DNA of 64,000 nt. It comes from Hyaloperonospora brassicae. Taxonomy: Eukaryota; Oomycota; Peronosporomycetes; Peronosporales; Peronosporaceae. A model generated the notes under the pieces. The model saw nothing but the letters and a program-made list of their open reading frames with translations. It ran no database searches and was not told where the DNA came from. The translations under genes and the position numbers were made by a program. The stretch is from assembly GCA_947650285.1 (NCBI GenBank), contig CANTFL010001407.1, forward strand, positions 496,001 to 560,000, read 5' to 3'. Of this stretch, positions 9,869 to 22,049 are shown in pieces (the stretch's first letter is position 1; each line of letters opens with the position of its first letter).

Positions 9869-10321
9869 TGTAACGGGATCGCACAACGTGTGTGATTTAC
9901 AGAAGGGATGGATTCCCATTAAAGATGATTTTGGAGCACCATACCAGTTTTTGGGGGCTGACGTGTGTCAGCCACTGAACTACGTGATCCTCTAGGAGAT
10001 ATTAATTAGAACATTAGCATCTAAATTAAGTACGTTCGATTGAGGTGTTCTTTCGATAAAGAATAAAACTCTTTTTGATCTGCGAAAGACACGTGCCTAT
10101 CTAAGGCTACTTGCAATCGTTAAGAGCCTAGCATAGGCTTTGGTAAGGAAGCTACTCTCCGAGCATTCTGTGCTGTGATTCTTTGAATCGTTTGGTCCCC
10201 TGTAACAGGAACCGTAACCTCTCTCAGCTTGTCGACTCTTTGAGTCGGGTTCTTTGAACCAAAGTTTCTCGTTGAGTGTTACGTCTTCTTCGGAGTTTAA
10301 GAGCTGTGTAGCTTCTATACA
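9869..10321 (+). repeat. 3' LTR (left arm)
   Basis: Pairs with 2,789-3,262. It starts TGTAACGGGATC right after a purine-rich GGTGGTAAAGAA that could be the polypurine tract. It ends at ..CTATACA (10,321). The minus-strand frame 10,097-10,426 shares its central protein wording with the 5' LTR frame at 3029-3283, which is how the LTR pair shows up. Confidence 0.75.
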
Positions 10322-13300
10322 GAAGGGATGAAGGTACAGCGCATTCTTGGCCTGCATCATATGATTGCCAATATCCGTTTGATGTGACAAGGTGTTTCGA
10401 CGATAGTGAAGCTCCTTGTCCCGCACCCTCTATTCTGGCCGGGACTATCGTTGGCTATGAGCTGTCTAGCATAGGATTCTGATACTGTTCGTAGGATACG
10501 GATTGTACAGTGTCAAGATTTGTGATCGAGGGCGGTTTGTTATTACGACTTTCGCTGAATGATGCACTACTGCAGGACCGAGAGGTGTGCGAAAACGATG
10601 GCAAAAGGGAATCTTATGATGTGTCAGTGCTTTTTTTGGGTAACAAGAAGGGTGTTTTGCGTGCTGATTCTCTGTTTGATGGCAACAACAAACGTACTCC
10701 TTTTCATTAGGCAATGCGACATTCGTTTACCATCCGCAATGCTTTATTACAGCGATATTATCCCAGGCAAGATCAATTTTTTGAAACGGGCCACCTCATT
10801 ACATATAGTTCAGTCAATGCAAATATCGTCTTTCTTTGTCGAAATAGTAGTACTAAAAAATAAAGCTTTCTTGGTAGATACGGATGCTGTATTTTCGTCG
10901 AAGGTACTTTTTGATATTCTCTCCATCCATTCATCTATAAATATCACCTGTAATCAACCATCAACTAATCCTTAATTTCTGATAGACGCGCGCGATGCGT
11001 GGTGAGTGAAAATTTCATGGGAATTGTGTAGTTCAACATGATTTAAGTAAGACAAAGACGTTCTGTCAAAGGGGCTTCCCTATCTTAAATGTACAGATTT
11101 ACATTCTTCCCTTCTGAGTAACTCTCGCTCAGACTCTTCACTTTATCTTCACGTATAGTGTAAATGTCATTGTCGAAGTGCACACCCTATAACTGTTACG
11201 GTACAAGATCTTTCCAGTTATCTGGTATGAAGCGAGCCTCAAATTAAAAGGTCGAGTCCGCGTAGTAAAAATTGACTGAATGTGCCAAAACTTGGACCTT
11301 AAGTCTCAAGCTCGACAATAAATCTGCTTTAGGTTAATAGCTGTACATATGCATCGGCTTATACAAATGTTCTAGACGCCGCGAGATGCGTTGAAGCACT
11401 AATAGAACTATATAAATTTAGCAAGGTGAGTATCGTTTGCATTCATACAACCAGCACATATGGCATCTCGTGAGTTGTATCACGGTCGTTGCGGTCGACG
11501 ACGACCGTCAAGTTTGGTATAATGTTGGATTTTGCAGATGACCTAATCAAAACGTATCGCTTTCACTTGAAATTGAATACTCTAGACCAAACGATATCCT
11601 TCGAGGAATAGAAAGTCTCCCGCCTGATACAGGATCACGCCAATAATTTCGTGTTCCTAGTATCATCCGATACTACAGGAGGTTGGAGGGCTATAAACGA
11701 TATAAATCTGCTGGGTGAAGAGCAAAATAACTCTCCCTTTGCCATACAAATGATTATACATACGCAATCTAAGTGAAAAGCGGGTCACTACGCCTATAAA
11801 TGTATTTCGTCGAATCTGGTGTCACTTACGATAGAAGGTGACAACCTTTCGTCAGTCAAGAATGGCCCTCGACGGAGGATTGAATTTGTTGCGAAGTTGA
11901 ACAGCGTACGGAATCGTCGAAGAACGGTCAGATTGAGTATGGTTGAAGCGGCTTGCTTATCCAGAAACCTCAAAGATCATAAAATTACATATATGTTCAC
12001 TATCACTGGTGATGATATACCACTCTTGACCTTGAAGACCAAGGTGACAAGAAACATATTACTTCGAGGCTCAGTTGGCTATGGGGCGTTAAATAACTGT
12101 TTTTGACGTCAATCGCTAGAGTATCGTATTCTTAGTGTCGTTGAGCGCGAGATCTCTCCAATGAGGATGAAGGTGCTTATTGTAAAGAGACTCATCTGCA
12201 ATAGTTAAGAAACATGTGGTGGAAATTCACTATACACTATAATATGGACGGTATGATTAAATTTTGTCGTACTGATTTCGGATGGTCGATACGATGTCAA
12301 ACTTAGCTACCCTTATTTCAAGCGGTATGATATATCGATCAGCTTCCTGCATCGATACCTGAACAAGCCAGCCGTTCGTTCATCTGATACGTATATCGAA
12401 TACATAATGAAAATTCTCACAGGCGTTTGAATGTTCTACGAGTGAGTGTGATGGCCTCACTGTGGTCGTGTTGTGAGTGCGACTACGCAATGCGTCAACA
12501 TCGTTGACCTCTGCGCCGTTGGGTAATCTACCGGCAGTTGAGCTAGAATAGGCAGCACCAAAAGCCCACCACTTGAATAAGTCGAGTGGAAGACGCTGAA
12601 GGAATCGGTTTAATGTACTTAAGAGAACGATTCAGGAGAAATTGATACCGAAGAGATAGGTACTTGACTATGTGAAATAAAATGAGTTCTGAGTCGATAA
12701 CGGAGATGTAATAAATAACTTCGTTATATCCCTGAGAAGCGTATGCGCTTGAAACCTTGATCTCATAGAGCATTTAAAATCAACATTGGATATCGCTCCT
12801 TTGTCCAAAATCGAATGTAAAAGATTCTTGCGAGATTATGGTGTGTCAAATTCAAGGAGACGTACTTAATTGTGATACAGAGGATGGGTCCGTTACTGAT
12901 ATTTTGGTCGGCAGTGTGGCGGAGTTAGGTTCATAACTTTGCTGAGGGAATCCCGAACCTTCACTGGCTCTCCGATGACTGATTTTTAATGGGTTTATTC
13001 CGTTTCTGTGGAGAAGCTCTAAAGAATAATGATGGAGAGTGTGGATCAAGCCTACCTCATTAAGTGCGAGATTGATTTGATCGGTGGAGTGCGCTCGGAT
13101 ATAGACCCGTTGGAACAAATGATGGGATTACACGACTGAATGACAGAAAAAGATTGTGAAAATTATGCGGATTAATCTAACTAACAGTCAAGAAGGAGTA
13201 TAGTCAAGTATCGAGGACTGACCGATCACGATCCTTGACTAAGGGCTTGGATAATCAAGTTACAAGGACCGGATTGCTCAAGGGGTGAACATCAACTGGA

Positions 13301-13494
13301 ATACTGGATCGCTACGGACAATGGAAAATAGGTGAATATGGAAGCAATCTCGAAGAGTGGATCGTCAAGATCATCAAACATACGAGGTCTCAAAATTAAC
13401 GGTGATCCGACGGTCGGTGCCCGATCAGAGACTCGAGAGATTGATCACGATCTACCTTGGGTGTCTAATGCTTGATTGTGTGGATCACATACCG
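10322..13494. other. Arm segment with unrecognised fragments (mirror 34,578-37,750)
   Basis: Open frames of 66-138 codons exist at 10,510-10,975, at 11,819-12,106 (95 codons, Arg-rich start), and on minus at 12,543-12,773 and 12,852-13,118. All are preserved in both arms, but that reflects the duplication, not selection. None matches a family I can name. The stretch is probably more decayed retroelement. A short inverted repeat lies at 13,204-13,241. Confidence 0.35.
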
Positions 13495-13660
13495 CGGTCC
13501 ACTACCCAAACGATCCACCCCGAGCGATCCACTATCCGAGCGATCTACTATGGATCGGTCCACTATGGAGTTATCCACCACCTAGCGATCCACTATTGGG
13601 CGGTCCATTATAGAGTGATCCACCACCTAGAGATTCACTACGTAGCAATCCGCTACGGAG
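13495..13660 (+). repeat. 15 bp minisatellite, about 11 units (left arm)
   Basis: Eleven adjacent units of 14-16 bases follow the pattern CGATCCACTAYNNAG, for example CGATCCACTATCCGAG, CGGTCCACTATGGAG and CGATCCACTATTGGG. Because 15 is a multiple of three, one frame stays open. It encodes a five-residue repeat rich in His-Tyr and Ile/Val (YGSVHYGVIHHLAIHYWAV) inside an open frame at 13,357-13,758. That ORF has no other feature and may be only a by-product of the repeat. Confidence 0.85.
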
Positions 13661-13959
13661 TATTCGCTGTGTACCACATGATGCACGAGGTGAATTGCAT
13701 AGACAAGAGATACGCAACAGTGATCCAGCGAACAGATAGGAATAGTCATAGGTTTTAGATTTGGCTGGTTGACATCAACAGAATTGAATTTGCGACGAAA
13801 GACACTCGCCGACTTTTCCCGGGCAGGAAATTTGGCCTCCCGTTGAATAGAAAGCGGCCTGTGTCGATACAGACTTTGTCTTTGTATTGTTGGCTAGGCG
13901 GAACATCAGTTCTCTCCCCCCAGCTGCGGTCGGACGCAGGGAGCCTAACGGTTCAGATT

Positions 13960-14345
13960 TAAGATCGCGAGACGGCTCAAGTGGTCAGAAGACTCGCGGG
14001 TTACGAATCGCCTTTGGATACAGGCGACTCTAGGAGATCGTTAAAGTATACTTGCGATCGACAATGAATTCTTACTCGATCCGCCCCACGTTTGATTGGG
14101 CGAATATTTTTTACCCGATCAACCTCTATCCCCAAAACGGTCAAGTTCAGCTCCAACTCAAGTCCACCAAAAAAAGCGCAACCCGCCCCACCGACCGGTA
14201 CAAAATGTGAGCAAGAAGACACGGAGCACGGAATCGGGGTACCCCTTCCGTTAGTCGGTCTTCCGGGCGCCAGTGGAGAGTTGGGACCACAAGAAATTTG
14301 TTACCACCACTCCACCACATATTTATACGCATAGCCTATCTACCA
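13960..14345 (+). pseudogene. gag-like fragment with degenerate zinc finger (left arm)
   Basis: A segment here also occurs at 62,700-63,060. Shared blocks include GACGGCTCAAGTGGTCAGAA, then TAGTCGGTCNTCNGGGCGCCAGTGG, then a CCACNACTCCNCCACA-like end. In the frame at 14,092-14,334 the end reads EICYHHSTTYLYA before a stop, resembling the CX2H start of a retroviral-type zinc finger after a Pro/Ser-rich stretch (SSPPKKAQPAPPTG). I read it as the C-terminal part of a gag, perhaps of the second gypsy element downstream. Confidence is moderate because no capsid part is recognisable. Confidence 0.45.
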
Positions 14346-15779
14346 AGTGCACCATAGGCATGGCAGAGTGCAGTCTTCTCGATGGACTCGAGGTGATGCC
14401 AAAAGTAATCGTGCTAGGGAGTTAACGAGGAGATGCTCAATCGATCCAAAATGTTCACTCGATTGCGCTATTTCATGGGGGTGATAGAAAAGAGCTACCA
14501 CGATCTACAATCAACCGCCTTGTCCAAAAATAAAAATGGGCAGTTAATCCACTTTCCTTCTGACCCCTTAAACGTCTTGAAATCTTGTATCCAAATTAAC
14601 AAGAATCCTGCGTCCGGTCGCAGTTGGGCCGGGGAATGGTCCTATGTGTTCTTGACGCTCCTGGACAAACCATTTAGGGTGAAAATGTAAGAAGTAATAG
14701 ACGATTCTTGTAAAGAGTCGTGAATTCAAAGATTTCTTTCCCTGAGAGAAGTCGACACGTGTCTAAAGAAATAAATTGGATATCGTTTATTGTCAAGAAA
14801 CCAAATGCATAAATACAACCATGCTTACGTGTACGCTCGAATTGATCGTCTCATGTCCCTATGCAGTAATTATTTCCCTCGTATTTTTGGCAACACAGAT
14901 ACAAAAGTATTTTGATCTTAACCCGATAGTGATAGTTATAGCAAGGTAGCGATTGCGATTGTGCTCAGCCGGATACGGTTGCGATGTTATCAGCCGGGTT
15001 GTGACCGAAACAGTGATTATCCGTGGTAGAAATCGTGGTCAAGTCGAGTCGCAATCGTGATATGGTCCGCAAAAATGTAATTGACTCAAACTAGAATACT
15101 ACCGCGATCACCTCTTGTCGTGATCGAGGCCAGGCCGGGAACTCTCGGTATCTAGTCTTTCATAGACTTTTGTGATCGTTATTTATCAGGTAAAGCTTAC
15201 GTCAAATCATCAAATCGCTCTCATGCATATGTGCATCTTGATCACTTGCTGTCACTATTCTTCATTAATGAGTATGCCCATGGAAGATCTCGATACTGTA
15301 TCGCACGGCAATATTCATTGGTCCACAATTTTAATATCTATCGATTAACACGAGCACCCACTACAAATATCGGTAAGCGGCAACATGATGTAACATATAC
15401 GATAACGATAGAGGTTCTATCGCTATTCTCAGAATGACTGCTTGAACCCATCGTATAATGCCTACATTCAACAATCAAATATAAGACGCAGATGAAATCG
15501 GACACCACAATCCGAATTTTATATCAATATGACTATCTTCGCCACGACGGTAATGTCATTTAAAAAAGTACGATTATCATATGCTCATTGAAATTGTTTT
15601 TAATGAAAACAACCATATTGATCGATACATGCCTCTATCCTACAATTCTTTCAAGCAGAACACTTTAAATTAAAAATGTACGAAAGGAACGTTATAATAA
15701 GTCGTAATATTTACACTACAGTTAAATTAATTTCAACAAATAATCTCATGAGTATGTAATGTGTGCCCTTGTTAAGATT
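14346..15779. other. Arm segment between gag-like fragment and second RT (mirror 32,293-33,726)
   Basis: An open frame of 85 codons at 14,433-14,690 has no recognised domain. At about 14,945-15,060 there are repeated short words (GCGATTG, CAGCCGG, GTGGT) that suggest an eroded tandem repeat. From 15,430 to 15,780 the sequence is AT-rich and I see nothing. A protease would be expected here if the flanking fragments are one element, but none is visible. Confidence 0.35.
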
Positions 15780-18490
15780 AAACACCCTAGCCACGAGACT
15801 GGGCGGAGTTCCGATTCGAAGTACTGTGCCATGGAGTAGTGTTTACTGCTTCGTAAGCAAGTCATTGAGATCGGAAAAATATTTACCTACTGCTTAGCAG
15901 CTGGTTGTCTGAGAGAGCCAAAATCCTCGCATAGATCTCCGAAGCATTATGTAAGACCGGCAACAGGAAGATGGCGGAAAGTGCACTTGTCAAGTAAATT
16001 TAATTCTGCAGTGGTAACGACTTAGATGTCGATGCCTAGGAAGGCGTTATCATAGGCGATATAACAAAGTATACCATCTTTTCGTCCTTGGATATGATGG
16101 AAGGCTTCCACCAGACGTATGTGCGTGAACAGTACATTCCGTACAAGGTAGTGAGGTACTCTCAGTGGTGTGCTCTGGGAGTGGTTATTGATAGATGCCA
16201 CAACGGCTGAGCAATGTTCCTGACACGTTCAACAGATATGTAGCAAATCGGTTGCGATCGGCGAGAGTTATCGACCCGAACTACTTCATAGATAAGCTTG
16301 TACATATCTTTCGATGAAAATTTGGAAGTAAAGGTTACCGACTCCACGTCCAGAATGTCCTAGCCCTTACGCACAAGAATAAGTTGTACGCCTGCATCAA
16401 ATAGTGTTTTTTTGCGACTAACGAAGTACCGCTTCATCGGTTTATTAATGGCAGAAAAGGCTTAGCTCTGATCCAGAAATGATAAGGTAATCACTGGATG
16501 TCCTGTATCAGTCGATGTAAAGGGAATCAGAACTCCTTTGTATGAGCATCGTAGTTTGAGAAATATTCACCCAACTACGCAAATACGCCGATACGACCGT
16601 TATTCTTTCTCGTTTGAAAAGAGACGTTTTCTTGGAGTACGAGTGTCAGCCCTCCTAAAGAAGTATCAAAAAGAGCTTGATACAATCGACAGTGCTGGTG
16701 ATAGTAGACCAAGACAGGCCATAGCATGTGGTCGGTGACGTCAGATATTTTACAACCGGCTGCGCGTTGATGAAGTATGATGTAGACGGCGCGGAGCGCT
16801 TCGTATGTTATCAGTTGGATTAGCTCAACGAGATTGGCTTAACTATTCAGTGCGTAAAAAGGTACAGGACGCCATGAAGTATACACTGAATAAGTATTGC
16901 GTCTATCGCCTCGGAGATATAACGTTCATTGTATATACGGAATATGCTTCGCTACGCACGGTTTTTAACAGCCCAAAAATCTCTCGAAAAATGACGAGGT
17001 AGTTGTCGTGTTCCGTGAATCATAAATGCTTCGTAAAATAAAACGAAGACACCTGAACGTCGTTGCTGATATCTTGTAAACAGAATTGATTCCGATTCGG
17101 CTGCAAAGTTCAATAGTGAGGTCAAAGATATTGCTGCAAATATAATAAGTAGCGGCCCATCGTCGATTTTGCTCGAACTCGTGAACAATATAAGGTAAAT
17201 CCGTGCTTTCGAGGTTTGGCAATGAGCGGATTTTATTTATCCATCCCTGGCACCGTTACAGCATTAAACTGTTCCGGAAGAGTACTGGGGGTCCGTTTCA
17301 ATGTATTTTGTCTTCGCGAAATCCACAAATGAAGGCAATCATACTCCATTGTTGTGCTTTTTATCGTTTCAGACAATTCGTTCATCTTATTGCTGTCCCG
17401 GAGTCTACTACAGATGAGGGCTGTGCTCGTATCATCGTTGACACATGTCTTCGATACCAAGTATTTTCCGGTGAAGTCGATCCCTATCGAGACAACTCTA
17501 GATCGGGGCAAATAGTTTTGGAATTTCGGGCTACATGACCTACGAACACGTTTTATGATTTCAGACGCTGCCCGTCCGAAAACGGATGGTCAGACGGCAC
17601 GTAACAATAGCGAATTCGAATGATAATTGGTTGGCGGATGCGTTCAAATTTTTTTCGATATTGGTGAGCTCTTGCCGGAGCTGAATCTTCAATTAGCGAC
17701 TCGGTGCATGTGTAAACCACACATACATCTTTATATGTGAATGTTACGCCATCTACGCATATCCTCATTATCCTTATTCAACTGTGGTATATAGGGAGGG
17801 AATCGCTCGATGCAAAACGAATCTGGGTCTTGCTTGTCCAACGGCGACGTCACATGAACGCTTGATACAGTGATGGATATTTGATCAACATTTTTGACGA
17901 TGAACCCACCAAGATCGACAAAGATGTTGCTGACTCAGATAAAGATAACGATAATGGTGTATTCAGAATCGCCAATGCCTGTACCAGCGAGGACGATGAC
18001 ACCCTCACTGACTAGTGACAGACCTCCCACTAGTGCGCGTAATACGTACTAATAAAAGTAAGACGAATGAGAAATAAAATTATATGGAGGTACGATAAGA
18101 ATGGAAGGATCGTTCAAAACAATGCCGCGGAAGCAGGGCATCAGCGCAAACAAATCGTGGAAAGTAGGGAAGATCAAACTCTCTCTTATGCGAAGAAGTA
18201 CATCTCTTCCTAATGCTTACCGTAATTATACCTAGCCAAGAAGAAAGTAACGTGACTGGGAGTAAACTACCGCTTATACATATCGTCCATTTCGTGAGGT
18301 GAGTCTCCTAGTAAACGCATTCACGATCGACTACATCATATAATGCAAACATATCCTACGTTCTTAGTGAGTGGTCTACGTCTGTACGGTTGGCACTATC
18401 CCTCTCTTGATGGCGAAGATACTCACTACCTTCAAAAATCTTTATCAGATTCTTGTGTCACGCTCCTGACGCCAAGCCTCTTCGTGTAGA
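15780..18490 (+). mobile_element. Second, more decayed Ty3/gypsy pol relic (left arm)
   Basis: RT fragments start near 15,900 (SHRSPKHYVRPATGRWRKVH, then LDMMEGFHQ at about 16,090). The YFDD box reads YFID at 16,282-16,293, followed by HVQNVLALTHKNKLYACIK. RNase H follows: CALMKYDVDGAERFVCYQ near 16,760, then AMKYTLNKYCVYRLGD and FIVYTEYASLRTVFNSP, where the catalytic Asp is Glu. Integrase is at 17,380-17,610 (HLIAVPESTTDEGCARI, then KTDGQTARNN, where the catalytic Glu is Ala at 17,597-17,599). A C-terminal tail with TYPTFLVSGLRLY lies at 18,350-18,388, and YLQKSLSDSCVT follows at about 18,430. Catalytic residues are lost in all three enzymes. Confidence 0.82.
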
Positions 18491-18885
18491 GAAGGAATCG
18501 TACCACATGATCGGGAGATCTCGTGGCGATCTGCTTACGTCTTAGAACGACGAGAACGAAGCGTTCGTCCGTTATACAACTGCGCAAGATCAGATGCTAC
18601 GCTATCGATTGCACGTTTCTTTGCGCAATAGTTGCAATGATTTTGCACCGCGTTAGTCATGAGTACACGGTTGTAGTTTTCGCGTTCGTGATCGTGCATC
18701 CTCAACTTTTACAAGACTAAGTTTCTCAGCTTATAGCTTACAGGTCCCATTGGCGGGATAGGTCTCCCTGCCACCTCCGTACGTTTATATATTCGCGCGG
18801 TAGTCCGCACATTATACTAAAAAGTATCTTATATTAATCGCACGCGAGAGTACGCGAGACGAATTACCTCGTTCGGTGGCGGGGG
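18491..18885 (+). other. Possible 3' LTR region of the second relic, ending at the inner junction
   Basis: This follows directly on the pol tail. It contains a TATA-like TTTATATATTCGCGCGG near 18,785 and then GC-rich CGCACGCGAGAGTACGCGAGAC. No partner LTR was identified, so the assignment is from position only. A 65-codon frame (18,523-18,720) is probably a shadow. The large inverted repeat ends here. Mirror: 29,187-29,581. Confidence 0.35.
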
Positions 18886-21743
18886 GCTTTTAGCTTCCTG
18901 TTCTTTTTGAGTTGTTGACATTTACGGCTTTGATAAGCTGTGTTACGAGGATATATCGGGAACAGGGTAGCGCAGCAATCTGGATTGATGAATGAATGAA
19001 CAGACTAGTTCCAGATCGAAATGCACTAACGGAATGTTTTTAGTAAACAAATATTATCCAGCGAACTTATATTCTTTTAAAAAATTTCTTACATAAATAA
19101 AGCAGAAGAAAAACAAGTCATCAAAACTAATGTGATACTTGATTTCCACAATCTATATGTGCATTGTTTTTGTCGGTTACCACCCCAAACACTACAGATT
19201 GATTAGCTTAATTTACCTTTTGGTCGGTATTCAATAAAAAAATATAACTGATCCAGTACTAATTTCTGGACGGCAAAGTATGTCGATTTTAGTAAATAAT
19301 TTTTATACAGCACCACAGCGATCCTCTCATACAACGAACGTGAGATCTGTAAGCGGTTAAATTTTTTTAGGTTTCTTTTACACCCTTCTGGCCTCAAATT
19401 TTTAGAAGATCGATGTACAATTTATTTAAAAATACGTTTTTAGGCCTTTAGTCAATAACTTAACACACAATGAAACATTAAAGATGGGCGACGACTTTTC
19501 GATTACTCAAATCCTTTTTTGCCTATTTTATATTCAAACATCTTTACTTCATAAAATGTGACGATAAGTTAGCTTAAAGCATAAGCCATCTGACTTATGA
19601 TCTATAAAGTGGTATTCCTAAGGCAATTTAGTTAGAATAGAGGGTATTAAATTGAAGCCGTTAGTAAGAGAAAACGAATATCCAATTTAAATTTTTCTCA
19701 TTCTTAAATAAACAGGTCCCTCCGCAAGCCTTTCCTACAAACCTTGTCTAGCAGATGGTCTTTTCTGTAGGCAAACTTTTCAACTAACTTATCCTTAAAG
19801 ATGCCAAGCCTATATCTGGCAATGAAAAAATCGGCAATAAATTTTACTAAGCTTAACTTGTATATTTTGTAAAAAGGATGCCAATTTAATCCTACCCGAC
19901 TCCAACAAGATAAATATGAAGTAAATATGTGCATTTTTTAGATAAAAGTATAGTCGAAACCTGAATCGGTACCTGACATTTATGTCAACTCGTGCATGAA
20001 TAATCGCAATGAATCGGATTGAGTCGTCTGTGAACATGATTTATTAACTACATTGTTACAACACTCTGTAACGGAATTACGGTTCTATAGCGAACGTGGA
20101 GGTGTTACAGTCATACAAAAATAAAAGTGCTGGTCGCTTCTATTCGGCTTGCAAGGTATATCTAGTCGCGCATGTTCAAAGGGATTGTCGACGTCCCATT
20201 TGGACCATTAAGATGGTTAATAATCCGTATTGTACCTTTTACAGTGGTAGCCTTATCGATGACAGGGCAATTTCGTACCTGCTAGACGACCAATGCAATT
20301 CGAAAAACATACTGGTATAAATTCGATGTTTAAAGATGATATGAGCTGCGGTAAAAATAATAACCCAGGACTCAAATTCCATGCACTCCTATTAAAAATT
20401 AATCGATTTCAATAGAGATCTTGAGGTTTCCTCATTTGAACATAAATAATTGATGTCCTGATTCGGTTATAATGAAATTAGCATTGTATTAATATTGGTA
20501 GTGTGGTAGCCCTGTCATGCATAATCTTGACGAAGATTTCAAGGATCATTAAACTAATCGTTGATACATTTAATCAACTTAACTTTCGTTGTGGTCTTTA
20601 CTAGTGATATTTTCGTTAAATGCAGCAAGTTGTGTTTACTGTATAATGTCATGGTTAATGTGACGCGATGAACCTGTTACATTCCATACTATACATAAGA
20701 ATTGATTATTCGAATATAGCACATACATTCCTCTTAGATAATTATAGGATACACTTGCACTCTTTTAATAATCCAAGGGTCTACTCATATATTGATATAA
20801 GGAAATACTTTATTACATCAATTGCTGTATGACGCACACGATGAGTCGTGAAATAACGTCGCAACTCATTTTTTGTTTATTTTATACTATATACCCTGTA
20901 ATAATTAAAGATGAAAGGATTTAGGACCTAATCATCTAAATACAATTTCATTTAAGTAATAAGTTTTATTGACTTATCAGCTTTTCTCGGTACTGGGTGC
21001 GTGAATAGACAAGGATTGACAAACTCTACTGTCAGTAAGATATATATTTATAGTTTTTACCAGTACGCGACTATCCGTTACCCTTTACTGTGTCAACAAA
21101 AGGTCCGAAACCCTGAGCGCCGTGACCGATATATTGCTTCGACTCCGGTGTATCTACAATACCATGGGTGCTAGCGGTATCGTGGTCATAGCATATGTTG
21201 TGCTTTTGTGAGTGGTAGCGCCTATTCCACGATAAAAATATTTTTATCTGTCGGACATTTATAAGCTGTGTCATTTCATATCAATACGGTAAATATATCC
21301 CTTTTTATCTTAACGCATCGATCTATCAGCGATCGCATTTACAAAGGGCTAAGCTCGCGCTACTTAAAAGTTATTATTTCAGATACAGAGTCCATCTGAT
21401 TGACTCTCAGCAAGTTTTAGTTAATTTGTGGTGATACAGTATTTAATTTTCAGCACGTTTTAGTCATTGTGATGATGGATACAAGTATAGCTATAATTTT
21501 CCGTGCTAATCTGCAAATATCGCCGTTGATATATATTAAGAGCAATAAATCTCAAATCACCGTGTGAATTATACTCTGAGAGCAATAATGAATTATAGTA
21601 CATCATTGAGCATCTTGTCTTGATCCTGTTTCTGTTCCACAATATTCATCTTATGCAAAAAAAATAGTTCAACTTACATAAATCCCTGTCAGGGTAATGT
21701 CACTCAAGCTTGCATTCATCGTCCGCCATACCTGTATCTTCCA
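18886..21743. other. AT-rich spacer, first part
   Basis: Single-copy AT-rich sequence without repeats of note. Open frames do not exceed 76 codons and carry no recognised motif. I see no gene. Confidence 0.6.
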
Positions 21744-22049
21744 GTGGATGATGTTACGTCTTTCCGCACCACCTACTGTCTAGTATTCAGCGCCATGGTC
21801 TTCGTCGTCACGCCAAGCCACTATTATGTCGCGCTTGGCACGTCACTTGTTTTTTTGTACTTTTTTCGACTGCGACGAGTGCTGAGTTGCCACTACTTTA
21901 GCCCCGACGAAATTTGTTCGCATACTTATTTATTTGCTTCGACAATAAGCTTTACCATGCTCTATCTTGTCACGCCCGAGCTCGTGCTCATTGGCTCGCG
22001 CGAACCGGACTTATCCAAGTACGCAAACATTTCTTTTTCTACTTCATAA
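21744..22049 (+). other. Isolated GC-richer 101-codon ORF, unassigned
   Basis: Within the AT-rich spacer this ORF stands out in base composition. It would encode a hydrophobic protein with two or three stretches long enough to span a membrane (about residues 9-40 and 65-85) and three Asp/Glu-containing turns. No family is recognised, there is no typical signal peptide, and no neighbour supports a function. The opposite strand also reads with few stops. It may be the remnant of a transposon or gene rather than an active gene. Confidence 0.2.

Larger units (their letters stand above)
2789..10321 (+). mobile_element. Decayed Ty3/gypsy LTR retrotransposon with chromodomain (left arm)
   Basis: Order is 5' LTR, gag, protease, RT, RNase H, integrase, chromodomain, an antisense ORF, then 3' LTR, all on plus except the extra ORF. 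This is the gypsy order, with integrase after RNase H and a C-terminal chromodomain as in chromoviruses. Total length is about 7.5 kb. Every gag-pol domain is broken by stops or frame changes, so it cannot move by itself. The LTRs have drifted strongly apart, so the insertion is old. The terminal TGT and ACA are visible, but the expected short target-site duplication is not (TAATGT before, GAAGGG after). Confidence 0.88.
331..18885 (+). repeat. Left arm of an ~18.55 kb inverted repeat
   Basis: This whole stretch recurs as reverse complement at 29,187-47,740. Mirrored positions sum to 48,072 for most of the arm and to 48,067 outside a 5 bp indel near 3,355. Near the outer end a further 4-base insertion in the right arm returns the sum to about 48,071. 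Shared stops and frameshifts in all retroelement fragments show one duplication of already-dead sequence. Similarity stops within a few bases of 331 outside and near 18,885 inside. Confidence 0.97.

Noticed and set aside
10559..10975. 138-codon frame with hydrophobic start
   Set aside because: It overlaps another open frame on the same strand and one on the opposite strand. No clear signal peptide with small-residue cleavage site and no effector motif.
13920..14610. Possible terminal inverted repeats (CTGCGGTCGGACGCAGG against CCTGCGTCCGGTCGCAG)
   Set aside because: The match is short, about 20 bases, fades quickly outward, and has no target duplication. Not enough for a DNA transposon.
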